A program made the position numbers and the translations under genes. A stretch of 64,000 nucleotides of DNA from Arthrobacter sp. EpRS71 (GTDB taxonomy: Bacteria; Actinomycetota; Actinomycetes; Actinomycetales; Micrococcaceae): the NCBI RefSeq assembly GCF_001512285.1, contig NZ_LNUV01000001.1, positions 292,015 to 356,014 of the forward strand, written 5' to 3'. Under the pieces are notes generated by a model. It ran no database searches. It had not been told where the DNA came from and saw nothing but the letters and a program-made list of their open reading frames with translations. This document shows, in pieces, positions 8,479 to 16,990 of this stretch; within the stretch, counting starts at the first letter, position 1, and each line of letters opens with the position of its first letter.

Positions 8479-9522
8479 ATGCGGGCAGTAGTCAAAAACG
8501 CAGCTGAACGAGGCGTCTCGTACGTCACCGATGCCGGCGACCCCAAGGCAACCGAGGGATCGGTGGTCATCGAAGTCGGCGCCGCCTCCCTCTGCGGCAC
8601 CGACCGCGAACTCTACGAATGGACCCCCTCGGCCCAGGCCTTCAACCTCAACCTTCCGGTGGTCCTCGGCCACGAAGGCGCGGGCACCGTCGTCGAAATC
8701 GGCCCCGGCGTCACCGGCCTCAAAGTCGGCGACCAAGTTGCCCTCGAAAGCCACCTGACCTGTGGCCAATGCTTCCCCTGCCGCACAGGCGACGCGCACA
8801 CCTGCGAACGCACAGGCATCCTGGGCATGCACATCGACGGCGTCTTCGCCGAGTACGCCGCGGTGCCGCAGGACATCTGCGTCAAACTCCCCACCGGTCT
8901 GTCCCTGGAATCCGGCGCTCTTCTTGAAGCTGCCGGCGTCGCAGTCCACGCCATCCAACGCGCCAACTACTCCGTGGCAGGGAGGGCAGTTCTCGTCAGC
9001 GGAGCGGGACCAGTGGGCCTCGTCGTGGTGAACCTGGCACTGCTCATGGGCGCCTCCCATGTCATCGCCGTTGACCCCAACCCCTACCGCCGCGCCCAAG
9101 CCGAAAAGCTCGGCGCCACCGCGCTGCACCCCAACGACGGCATCGTTGAACGTTGCCGCGAACTGACCGGCCGTCGCGGCGGTTTCGATGTCGCCTTCGA
9201 ATGCTCCGGAGCGCCAGGCACACTGGCCACCCTCTTCGAAGCCGTCCGCCGCGAAGCCACCGTCATCACCGTTGGACACCCCAGCCGACCGGCGGAAGTC
9301 GACATCGCGGCGTACATCAACAAAAAGGGCATCACACTGCGCGGCATCTTCGGCCGCCGGCTCTGGGAAACCTGGGAACAAAGCCTGCTGCTGCTGGACT
9401 CCGGAAAACTGGACCTCGACTGGCTCATCACCCACCGCATGAAACTCAGCCAAATCGACGAAGCCGTAGAGCTCCTCACAGGAGACGCCTGCAAAGTCCT
9501 GCTCATCCCGAATCTCAGCTGA
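8479..9522 (+). CDS. zinc-dependent medium-chain alcohol/polyol dehydrogenase
   Basis: 347 residues of the MDR superfamily. It shows the catalytic zinc site (SLCGTDRELY, GHEGAG), the structural zinc cysteine cluster CGQCFPCRTGDAHTC around residues 95-110, and the NAD-binding GAGPVGL motif near residue 178. Closest in style to threonine/sorbitol dehydrogenases. GAAAGG precedes the ATG by 8 nt. As last gene of the permease-RLP-kinase operon it probably oxidises or reduces a hydroxyl of the imported sugar acid; the substrate is not determined. Confidence 0.85.
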   Translation: MRAVVKNAAERGVSYVTDAGDPKATEGSVVIEVGAASLCGTDRELYEWTPSAQAFNLNLPVVLGHEGAGTVVEIGPGVTGLKVGDQVALESHLTCGQCFPCRTGDAHTCERTGILGMHIDGVFAEYAAVPQDICVKLPTGLSLESGALLEAAGVAVHAIQRANYSVAGRAVLVSGAGPVGLVVVNLALLMGASHVIAVDPNPYRRAQAEKLGATALHPNDGIVERCRELTGRRGGFDVAFECSGAPGTLATLFEAVRREATVITVGHPSRPAEVDIAAYINKKGITLRGIFGRRLWETWEQSLLLLDSGKLDLDWLITHRMKLSQIDEAVELLTGDACKVLLIPNLS

Positions 9523-9580
9523 CTGGTACCTCAGGGGGCAACCGGCCTCGTCCGATGGTCCCCTGGGTCAGAAACAGAGG

Positions 9581-9617
9581 AAAGCGGGGTGTGCACATAC
9601 AGTGCACACCCCGCTTT
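9581..9617 (+). terminator. intrinsic terminator of the permease/RLP/kinase operon
   Basis: Perfect 16-bp stem (9581-9596 with 9602-9617), 5-nt loop, flanked by A-run on one side and T-run on the other, so it may act in both directions for the convergent TetR gene too. Confidence 0.85.
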
Positions 9618-9678
9618 TCTTGTCCCATCGAGCACAAAGACTGCGGGTATACGGGAATCGGCCGCAACTGCGCCCTCC

Positions 9679-10302
9679 TCAGCGGCGGCCCGTGCGTGGC
9701 AACACCGCGAACGCGCTCTCGGCAATCTGGGTCAAGCGGGCAGGACTGTGGCCGTACGCACCCACCACATCTGTCCCGCGGATAACGGTCAGCAGGAGGT
9801 ATGCAAGATCTTCAGCATCGGCGTCCGGATCGATGTCTCCGTTGCGCTGCGCCGCACGCACACACTCGGTCACCGCCGTCACGAGCACAGAGAAGCATTC
9901 AGCAGCAATGCGCTGCACCTCGGCGTCGGAGGCGCCGATCTCAAGAGCCATCTTGCCCGCAAAGCACGCAGCCGCCGCCCGGTCGGAAGCTGGGGGCACA
10001 TCGTCGGCTAGAGGCACACCATGGACGGCGCGGAGCAGGTAGCTGTGGAGCCGTTCCAGTGCGCCGTCGTCCGGGCCGGCGAGAACCTTCGCCGGAACGT
10101 TTCCCAACCGGCTGAAGTATCCCGTCATCGCTTGTACCAGCACTCCGTGCTTACCCTCGAAAGCGGCATAAAGACTGCCGCGGCCCAAGCCGGTTGCTGC
10201 GCTGATGTCGTCCACACTCGTGCCGTTGTAGCCCGACTCGCGAAATTGCCGCTCAGCGGCATGGAGAACGTGGTCGCGGTCGAAAGTTCGTGGTCTCGCC
10301 AT
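9679..10302 (-). CDS. TetR/AcrR family transcriptional regulator
   Basis: 207 residues from the ATG at 10302. The HTH reads ARPRTFDRDHVLHAAERQF, then TSVDDISAATGLGRGSLYAAFEGKHGV; a C-terminal helical ligand domain of the LmrA/YxaF-like type follows. Upstream in-frame starts at 10329 and 10338 would add unusual hydrophobic residues and fall into the divergent promoter, so 10302 is preferred although its ribosome site is weak. It is divergent from the four-gene SDR/hydrolase/flavoprotein/NmrA group and probably represses it. Confidence 0.85.
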   Translation of the reverse strand: MARPRTFDRDHVLHAAERQFRESGYNGTSVDDISAATGLGRGSLYAAFEGKHGVLVQAMTGYFSRLGNVPAKVLAGPDDGALERLHSYLLRAVHGVPLADDVPPASDRAAAACFAGKMALEIGASDAEVQRIAAECFSVLVTAVTECVRAAQRNGDIDPDADAEDLAYLLLTVIRGTDVVGAYGHSPARLTQIAESAFAVLPRTGRR

Positions 10303-10331
10303 ACAAACAAGATAGAGCACTTCGCTCATAG

Positions 10332-10379
10332 TTGACAAATCAGTACAGAACCTTCTACGTTATTGACTGTTCAGTACAA
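10332..10379. promoter_or_regulatory. promoter with two repeated TetR-type operator sites
   Basis: TTGACA at 10332-10337 and TACGTT at 10356-10361 (18-nt spacing) resemble a plus-strand vegetative promoter. Two copies of TTGAC-N3-TCAGTACA (10332-10347 and 10363-10378), 31 bp apart and each imperfectly palindromic, bracket it. They probably bind the divergent TetR protein. Confidence 0.5.
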
Positions 10380-10439
10380 AAACGGCTGGCAACCCACCTC
10401 TGGCGCGATGAAGTCCCGCCGATGGCCGAAGGAATCACA

Positions 10440-11255
10440 ATGCAGACATCAACCCCAGTGGCACTCGTGACGGGCGCTTCCTCAGGAATCGGGCGGGCAG
10501 CGGCACGTGCACTCGTCGACGCCGGCTTCGCGGTGGTCGGTACCAGCCGCAACGCGGCGAACGCCCGCCCGCTTGTGGGGGTGTCGTTCCTCGATCTCGA
10601 TGTAGCCAGCGACGAATCGGTCCATTCCCTGGTCGAGGAGGTAATCGAGCGATTTGGTCGAATCGACGTCCTGGTCAACAACGCAGGAGTTGGCGCGATC
10701 GGTGCCGGCGAGGAGAGCTCGATCCATCAGACCAAGGAGGTCTTCGACATCAACGTCTTCGGCCTGATGCGGATGACAAACGCTGTGCTGCCCCATATGC
10801 GCACCCAGGGCAGCGGCCGTGTGGTCAACGTCTCCTCTGTCCTGGGTCTGATCCCAGCCCCCTTCATGGCCAGCTACGCGGCCACCAAACATGCAGTGGA
10901 GGGCTACTCGGAATCCATCGACCACGAGCTTCGCGAGCACGGCATTAGGGTGCTGCTGGTGGAACCGGCCTTTACAAGCACGAGTTTCGAGGCGAGCAGC
11001 CTTGCGCCGGATACTCCCCTGCCGGTCTACGCCGCGCAGCGGAAGATCTACCGAGACGTCCTGGCCACCGCTTTACGTACCGCTGATGACCCCGATGTTG
11101 TCGCAAAAGTGATCGTCGCTGCCTCCACGGACTCCAAGCCCACACCCAGATACACCGCCGGCTCGATGGCCGGACGCGTCACCGTCCTGCGCCGGTTCGT
11201 GCCCTCGCGCACCTTTGACAAACAGATCCGAAAGCTCAACCAACTGGCCGGCTGA
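10440..11255 (+). CDS. SDR family NAD(P)-dependent oxidoreductase
   Basis: 271-residue classical SDR with TGASSGIG, NNAGVG, NVSSVLG and YAATKHAVEGYSESI. The C-terminal extension (RRFVPSRTFDKQIRKLNQL) is typical of the retinol dehydrogenase-like/oxidoreductase group often seen next to TetR genes. GAAGGA lies 6 nt before ATG 10440; an in-frame ATG at 10422 is possible. First gene of a co-directional set with the hydrolase, flavoprotein and NmrA genes; such sets usually handle xenobiotic or reactive carbonyl compounds. Confidence 0.85.
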   Translation: MQTSTPVALVTGASSGIGRAAARALVDAGFAVVGTSRNAANARPLVGVSFLDLDVASDESVHSLVEEVIERFGRIDVLVNNAGVGAIGAGEESSIHQTKEVFDINVFGLMRMTNAVLPHMRTQGSGRVVNVSSVLGLIPAPFMASYAATKHAVEGYSESIDHELREHGIRVLLVEPAFTSTSFEASSLAPDTPLPVYAAQRKIYRDVLATALRTADDPDVVAKVIVAASTDSKPTPRYTAGSMAGRVTVLRRFVPSRTFDKQIRKLNQLAG

Positions 11256-11312
11256 CACCGAGGCCAGCACCAGCATCTCCCGTCCGACCCCTCTGAGACA
11301 GGCTCACAACGC

Positions 11313-12215
11313 ATGGACTTCGAACACGTCACCTTCGACTTGCCGCATGGCACTTTTCACGCTCTGCAGGGCGGTGACCCCAGAGGTCAACCGACGATCT
11401 TCCTGCACGGGTTCCCGGACCACCCGGCAACGGCAAAGGCGTTTCTCGCCGAGCTCAGCCGGCAGGGGCGCTATGTCCTCGCGCCGTGGCTACGTGGTTA
11501 CGCCCCATCGCCGACCGCAGGCCCATTCGATTTCGCATCCCTCACCAGCGACGTGGTCGCACTGATCGACCAGTGGTCTCCCCAGCGACCGGTGGACCTC
11601 ATTGGGCACGACTGGGGTGCTCTGATCACCTACGACACCACCGTCACAGCACCCGAGCGCATCAAAAGCGCAGTCACTCTCGCCATACCCCACCCCCTAA
11701 CATTCATCGGCCGGCCCCGCCCCGCCCAACTCCGCCGGAGCTGGTACATGGCCTTCTTCCAGCTTCCCGGAAGCGGCATGATCGCCCGAGCCCACGACTT
11801 CGCCCTCATCGACCGCCTCTGGCGTCAATGGTCACCAAGCCTGACCCTCGACCGGGCTGTCCATGCGGAGCTACACGAGCACCTCGGAGCGAGCTTTCCC
11901 GCGCCCCTCAAGTACTACCGGGCGATGACCCGCCTGGGCATGCTGAAGGCTGCGCGCAGACTTTCCCATCCCATCACGGTGCCCCTCTTGCACATCCACG
12001 GCGCAGACGATGACTGCATCCTCCCCCCGAACGTGGACGACCGGCATCGGTACGCCGCGCCGCATGTGCGGGCGGTCGTCCCCCATCTCGGTCACTTCCT
12101 GCATATCGAAGCCCCTGAAGCGATCGCGGAACGGATCGCGATATGGGCAGCGAGTGGACCATCCGGCCCTCTCGGTGAAACCACCCCAATGGCCGTCCAG
12201 AACCCGAAAGGCTGA
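11313..12215 (+). CDS. alpha/beta hydrolase (epoxide hydrolase/dehalogenase-like)
   Basis: 300 residues with oxyanion loop HGFPDH, nucleophile elbow GHDWGA (aspartate nucleophile, as in epoxide hydrolases and haloalkane dehalogenases), a helical cap region (about 130-215), an acid in HGADDDCILP and a C-terminal catalytic His in HLGHFLHIE. The Asp nucleophile makes an ordinary serine esterase unlikely. It lies 57 nt downstream of the SDR and 8 nt before the flavoprotein gene. Substrate unknown. Confidence 0.83.
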   Translation: MDFEHVTFDLPHGTFHALQGGDPRGQPTIFLHGFPDHPATAKAFLAELSRQGRYVLAPWLRGYAPSPTAGPFDFASLTSDVVALIDQWSPQRPVDLIGHDWGALITYDTTVTAPERIKSAVTLAIPHPLTFIGRPRPAQLRRSWYMAFFQLPGSGMIARAHDFALIDRLWRQWSPSLTLDRAVHAELHEHLGASFPAPLKYYRAMTRLGMLKAARRLSHPITVPLLHIHGADDDCILPPNVDDRHRYAAPHVRAVVPHLGHFLHIEAPEAIAERIAIWAASGPSGPLGETTPMAVQNPKG

Positions 12216-12223
12216 CCCAAACC

Positions 12224-13228
12224 ATGACTGAGATGACTCCTCCATTCGCGAGCGATGAACTGACCGAGGGCACTATCGACACGGTGGTGATCGGCGGCGG
12301 CGCCGCAGGACTGAACGGCGCTCTGATCCTCGCCCGCTCCCGCCGCTCGGTGGTTGTGATCGACGGCGGCGACCCCCGCAACGCGCCAGCGGACGCAGTG
12401 CACGGCCTCCTCGCTCTGGACGGCACGCCTCCATCCGAGATCCTAAGACGAGGACGGGAGCACGTGCGCCACTACGGCGGACGCGTCGTCCTCGGCAAGG
12501 TGGTCTCGGCCGAGCCTGCAGCCGCCTCAGCTGACGGGGATTTGCGGTTCACCGTCACCCTCGCCGACGGCCGCAGCATCACCGCCCGCCGGATTCTCGT
12601 TGCCACCGGCCTCACCGACGTGCTGCCGGACATTCCCGGGCTCACAGAGCATTGGGGGCACACCGTCCTGCACTGCCCGTACTGCCACGGCTGGGAGGTC
12701 CGCGACGAACCCATCGGTATCCTCGCCACCGGTCCGGTCTCCATTTCCCACGCGTATCTGTACCGTCAGCTGACCGGGGACCTGACCTACTTCACGCACG
12801 GCACCGAGCTGGACGAGGAAAGCCGCGCCCGCTTCGCCGCCCGCGGCATCCGCGTTATCGACACCCTGGTCACCGAGATCGTCAACGGCGACGACGGCGC
12901 CCTCGCCGGGGTTCGCCTGGCCGACGGTGAGGTCGTAGCCAGACGCATCATCGCGGTCCTGGCGCAGCTGCAGATCCGTGCCCACGGCCTGGAAGGTCTC
13001 CACCTACCCGTGCAAGACCTGCCGGACAAGGGCCGCAGTTTCGCCAGCGGCCCGGCCGGCATCACCGATGTGCCTGGGGTATGGGTGGCCGGCAACGCCA
13101 CCGACCTGACCGCCCAGGTCGGGGCCTCCGCAGCGGCCGGCGCACTGGCAGGGGCCGACATCAACAGAATGCTTGCCATAGCTGACACCGACGCGGCCTT
13201 GCACGCGGCTGGACCGAGCAACACGTAG
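12224..13228 (+). CDS. thioredoxin reductase-like NAD(P)/FAD-dependent oxidoreductase
   Basis: 334 residues. FAD-binding IGGGAAGLNGALILARSR lies near the N-terminus, ATG motif VATGLTD at about residue 127, the redox cysteine pair in CPYCHGWE near residue 147, and the C-terminal FAD motif VWVAGNATD. The pyridine-nucleotide domain is short, and its dinucleotide-binding loop reads ILATGPVSISHAY rather than the usual GGGDSA, so true thioredoxin reductase activity is uncertain. Context suggests a stress or detoxification role alongside the SDR and hydrolase. Confidence 0.82.
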   Translation: MTEMTPPFASDELTEGTIDTVVIGGGAAGLNGALILARSRRSVVVIDGGDPRNAPADAVHGLLALDGTPPSEILRRGREHVRHYGGRVVLGKVVSAEPAAASADGDLRFTVTLADGRSITARRILVATGLTDVLPDIPGLTEHWGHTVLHCPYCHGWEVRDEPIGILATGPVSISHAYLYRQLTGDLTYFTHGTELDEESRARFAARGIRVIDTLVTEIVNGDDGALAGVRLADGEVVARRIIAVLAQLQIRAHGLEGLHLPVQDLPDKGRSFASGPAGITDVPGVWVAGNATDLTAQVGASAAAGALAGADINRMLAIADTDAALHAAGPSNT

Positions 13229-13367
13229 ATCCGCGTGTCGACCAGCCCTTCCCTACCGGGCGCACCTAGCCCCTGATGGTTCGGCTCGAACTTTTCCAGC
13301 AAACATCATCGCGCCCCCTCACACATCTTCCGACTACAACTCACCCAAGCTGATGGAGAACACACAA

Positions 13368-14375
13368 ATGACGGAACGCAATCCCATTCTGATCACCGGC
13401 GCTGGCGGCCAAATCGGCGGCGTGAGCAGGTTGATGGTCGACATGTTGCTCGAACAGGGCCACCCGGTGCGCGCATTCGTACGTCGGAAGGACGAACGAG
13501 CGCAGTCGATGAGCGAGGCCGGAGCCGACGTCTTCGTCGGCGACTTGCTCAAACCCGCGGACGTTGCCGCCGCGCTGAAGGGTGTCAAGCGCATCTTCTT
13601 CAGCATGACCCCGCAACCGTACTACGCCGACGCCCTCACTTTGATGGCCGCAGCGGCACGAGCCCAGGGCAACATCGAGGCCTTCGTGCACTTGTCCAAC
13701 TACGAGCAGTCATACATGACGCTCGAGAAGATGACCGCACCGGAAGAAGAACGGCGTTCCTGGCTCGGCGGACTGGTCACGGACTGGTCACCGCAGCAGC
13801 GGGCGCATTGGATCTGCGAGCGGGTCCTGGACTGGTCCGGCCTCCCGACCATCAACGTGCGCTCGACCCTGTTCGCCGAGAACCCCCATCTGACCTGGAT
13901 GCAGCTGGGCCCACTGAACAACGGTGAGCTGCGCCTGCCCTTCGGCAACCAGCGGCTCGCACCCATCGCCGTTCACGACTTGGCAGAGGTGTCCGTTAAG
14001 CTGCTGCTCGACCCCGCACCGCACATCTCGAAGTCCTACGAACTTACCGGCCCGGAGCTGAAGGACATGCACGGATTCGCTCAAGACTACGCTGACGCGC
14101 TGGGACGCCCGATCGTCTATATCCCTGAAGAGCTGGAGGAGTGGAACGAGGCCTTCCTCGACGATGCCGTCCTGCAGGAATCCCTGGGTGATCCGGCTAT
14201 CGCCCGGCACGTGGCTGAGCACCTGAGGATCCAGACACGGCTGATCGCCAGCGGTCGGTACGATGTCTTCTCCGACCAACTGGAGACCCTGCTCGGGCGA
14301 CCGCCACGGACCATGCAACTGGCACTGCAGAACAACGCCCACCTGCGCCAACTCGCTTCGGCCCCGAACCTCTGA
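13368..14375 (+). CDS. NmrA-like NAD(P)-binding family protein
   Basis: 335 residues of the atypical SDR/NmrA type. The Rossmann motif ITGAGGQIG is at the N-terminus; a conserved VRAFVRRKDERA strand and the VGDLLKPADV segment follow. The classical YxxxK is replaced by NYEQSYMTLEK, as is common in this family. ATG at 13368 is preferred because GGAGA lies 9 nt upstream; ATG at 13353 overlaps that site. The 139-nt gap after the flavoprotein gene holds no other gene that I can see. Likely a quinone or NADPH-sensing reductase; no firm function. Confidence 0.8.
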   Translation: MTERNPILITGAGGQIGGVSRLMVDMLLEQGHPVRAFVRRKDERAQSMSEAGADVFVGDLLKPADVAAALKGVKRIFFSMTPQPYYADALTLMAAAARAQGNIEAFVHLSNYEQSYMTLEKMTAPEEERRSWLGGLVTDWSPQQRAHWICERVLDWSGLPTINVRSTLFAENPHLTWMQLGPLNNGELRLPFGNQRLAPIAVHDLAEVSVKLLLDPAPHISKSYELTGPELKDMHGFAQDYADALGRPIVYIPEELEEWNEAFLDDAVLQESLGDPAIARHVAEHLRIQTRLIASGRYDVFSDQLETLLGRPPRTMQLALQNNAHLRQLASAPNL

Positions 14376-14445
14376 GCGCCCAATCCCATCAGAGAGGGGG
14401 TCCAGCAAGGCACCCCGGCCGCCGTATTCACCTGTATAAGTTCGA

Positions 14446-15201
14446 CTACACCGCGGTTAGGCCGCCGTCGACAGTGAAGATCCCGCCGGTTGCGTAGGTT
14501 GAATCGTCACTGGCGAGGTAGACCATAATGCCCTCCACATCTTGGGCTGTGCCAGCCCTGCCCAACATGGTCGAGTCCACCAGGACAGCGCGTTGCGATG
14601 CGTCCTCGGCAATGGTTCGAACGAGGGGCGTCTCGGTGTAGCCGGGGACTACGGTGTTTACCCTGATACCTTCGTCGGCGTAATCTGCAGCAACCACCCG
14701 GGCCAGGCCGTGGACCGCAGACTTGGTAGTGGTGTACGCGGTGAAGGTTCGTCCGCATGCAACCATCGCTGTCGGGCTGCCTGTGCAAATGATGGACCCG
14801 CCACGGCCCGAGAGTGCGCGGACCGCGTATTTGAGTGTGAGGAAGGCTCCTCGCTGGTTCACCGCAACTGTTCGTTCCCAAGTGTCCAGATCGAGGTCCC
14901 CTACTTTGGCGTCCAGCCCGAAGAGTTGGATCCCCGCGTTGGCCACCACAATGTCCAGGGGTCCATCCGCCGTCGCCGCATCAAAAGTTGATTTGACGCT
15001 GACCTCGTCCGAGACATCCATGCAGAGTGCTTTTGCGTTTGCCCCGCCCCATGGCTGGGACGCTTCCTCGGCCGCGGATGCATTGATATCCGCGAAATAG
15101 ACACGTGCCCCTTCCCTGAGGAAGCGCTGAGCTACGGCGAGCCCGATGCCCGAACCAGCTCCGGTGACCAATGCGGTCTTGTTCACTAGTCGGCCTGACA
15201 T
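14446..15201 (-). CDS. SDR family oxidoreductase, candidate D-apiose dehydrogenase
   Basis: 251-residue classical SDR: TGAGSGIG, NAG at about residue 85, catalytic Ser in CTGSPTAM, YTTTKSAVHGLAR, and the C-terminal IFTVDGGLTAV. ATG 15201 follows GAGG at 5 nt. It is the third gene of a minus-strand operon behind the apiosidase-like hydrolase and ApnL, only 7 nt after ApnL. The missing step between them is oxidation of D-apiose to D-apionolactone, so this SDR is the best local candidate. The characterised ApsD enzymes belong, as I recall, to the Gfo/Idh/MocA family, so this would be a non-orthologous replacement. Confidence 0.8.
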   Translation of the reverse strand: MSGRLVNKTALVTGAGSGIGLAVAQRFLREGARVYFADINASAAEEASQPWGGANAKALCMDVSDEVSVKSTFDAATADGPLDIVVANAGIQLFGLDAKVGDLDLDTWERTVAVNQRGAFLTLKYAVRALSGRGGSIICTGSPTAMVACGRTFTAYTTTKSAVHGLARVVAADYADEGIRVNTVVPGYTETPLVRTIAEDASQRAVLVDSTMLGRAGTAQDVEGIMVYLASDDSTYATGGIFTVDGGLTAV

Positions 15202-15208
15202 ATAAACC

Positions 15209-16990
15209 TCATTTCGTTGCAGTTGAGTACTCAAGCAGCTTCTCAGCGGCGGACCACGGCGCAAGCTCGATTTCGGTTTTTGTTCCGTTGCCGCATTCCA
15301 CGACCAATGGGACGGCGTCCGCTGTCATGTTCGCGGCAGCAAGGAGTACGCCTTCTTCAACCTGGACGGGATAGACGGAGACACCGGGCACATTTCCCTC
15401 GTAGCCGAGGACAGGGGCTCCCCGCAAAGCAGCCAGGCGCACAAAAAGCTCCAAGGCAGGGGTTGGTTCACCGTCGCTCTGAATCAGGCCACGGGGGCCG
15501 GCCAATTCGAAGAAGCTTACTGATTCGACTCCAGGCACCGTCAGAGCTGCCACACTGCCCAGTAGCCAGGCCGCAGCAAAATTGTCCTGCTGCAAAGGAT
15601 CCGGCTGGACATCTGTTGCCCTACCCCACTCCCGGGAGCCGCTGGTGGCTACAGCGTTGAACCGAGGCCTCAGCGTGACTGGACCAACATGAAACGGTTT
15701 CGATCCCATAATCCGACGCGCATTCACTGCTGTCAGGCGCTGCACGGGGATACTCTCCACAATGTGTGTGACCTCCGTGGCGTGCATCTGGGGCGTCAGA
15801 CTATAGGTGTATGAGTCCGCATCCGTAGGAATGGAACCGCCGGCGCGGTTTAACTCGGCGAAATGCGCAGTAGTTCCCGCCATCAGGCTTCCCTCGAATC
15901 CGCGTCGTTGGGCTTCCCGCTTGAGTTCAGTCCACAGACCAGGATCCGTGACATGACTTTTTAGACCGAAGACACCCACACGACGCACTCTGTCCAAGGA
16001 CATCAGATCAAGCGCACCCGCTATGTCGGCCTCGCTTCGGACTGTGATCCGGACATCCAACCCGACCCCGAGGGCGGTCGCATGCTCGGTGACCGAAGCT
16101 AGAACTCCCTGAGCAACCTCAGGCTCGTGGCCCGGAATCTCGACGATCAACGGAGCCATGCCTGGCACAGCCCTGAACCCGGCAGCCGAACCCACGGGAA
16201 TTTCGTATCCCGATGAAGTCCCGAGTGCAGGGACTCGACCGATGGCTTCAAGCCCTATCTTGATGGAAGGCACAGGGGACGCCGGGCCATCCGCTGCAGG
16301 CTGTTCCGAGGAGTTCGCTGTGAGAAGTACGGACTGGTGCAGTTTCTCTCCGGCGGGCACAAGAACCGGGAATGGCCTCGAAAGCGGTGTGCTGTAGGTC
16401 TTGAACGAGGCGTCTGTCCAGTTCCGCTGGTCCTCCATTTCGAAGACGTCCCCTTCGAACGCCACCCTGAAGGTGCTGTTGTTCCGCTGCCATGTCATGG
16501 CGGACATGTCCTTGACCGGCTGGTGAGGGCTGATCTGCGCAGGGAGTACCACGGAGCTAAGTTCACCGCCAGGTGCAACAACGGTGAATTCCCGCCCGGC
16601 ATCGTCCAGATGATGCAGCAGCACAAGCCCTATGCGGTTGCTGTGGAAATCCTTACTGGCTTCTCCGTCAAAGCTGACATGCAGGCTGTCTGCCCGAAGT
16701 TCCAGGGCCACGCTGGCGTGATATTGAGATCCGAATCCTGTGTAGTCAATTTCTAGGCGAAGCTGCGTTAGGCCGCTTTGGCGGCTCCCGCTCCGTGAGA
16801 TAACTTTTGGTGCCAACGTCCGCCAATCATGGTCCCTGATGACGGCGCGGATTGCCCTCAGGACCGGCGTGCCCGAATGCCGGATCCCGGCGAGTTCATC
16901 TCCCCGAAGCTGCACTTGCCACGGGCCCGACTCAATGAGCTCCACTGGAGCGTCGAGCCTGTGTTTGAGACTTTCAGGATTAGTGGTCAT
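15209..16990 (-). CDS. apnL: D-apionate lactonase (ApnL-type)
   Basis: 593 residues. The N-terminal beta-rich domain carries the segment EDQRNWTDASFKTY (about 186-199), which I recognise as characteristic of D-apionolactonase ApnL. A TIM-barrel-like middle (about 235-510) and a small C-terminal beta domain follow. ApnL hydrolyses D-apionolactone to D-apionate. The ATG at 16990 overlaps the hydrolase stop by 11 bp, showing tight coupling with the apiosidase-like gene. No signal peptide is visible, so it is cytoplasmic. The family call rests on motif memory plus context, without a database search. Confidence 0.75.
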   Translation of the reverse strand: MTTNPESLKHRLDAPVELIESGPWQVQLRGDELAGIRHSGTPVLRAIRAVIRDHDWRTLAPKVISRSGSRQSGLTQLRLEIDYTGFGSQYHASVALELRADSLHVSFDGEASKDFHSNRIGLVLLHHLDDAGREFTVVAPGGELSSVVLPAQISPHQPVKDMSAMTWQRNNSTFRVAFEGDVFEMEDQRNWTDASFKTYSTPLSRPFPVLVPAGEKLHQSVLLTANSSEQPAADGPASPVPSIKIGLEAIGRVPALGTSSGYEIPVGSAAGFRAVPGMAPLIVEIPGHEPEVAQGVLASVTEHATALGVGLDVRITVRSEADIAGALDLMSLDRVRRVGVFGLKSHVTDPGLWTELKREAQRRGFEGSLMAGTTAHFAELNRAGGSIPTDADSYTYSLTPQMHATEVTHIVESIPVQRLTAVNARRIMGSKPFHVGPVTLRPRFNAVATSGSREWGRATDVQPDPLQQDNFAAAWLLGSVAALTVPGVESVSFFELAGPRGLIQSDGEPTPALELFVRLAALRGAPVLGYEGNVPGVSVYPVQVEEGVLLAAANMTADAVPLVVECGNGTKTEIELAPWSAAEKLLEYSTATK

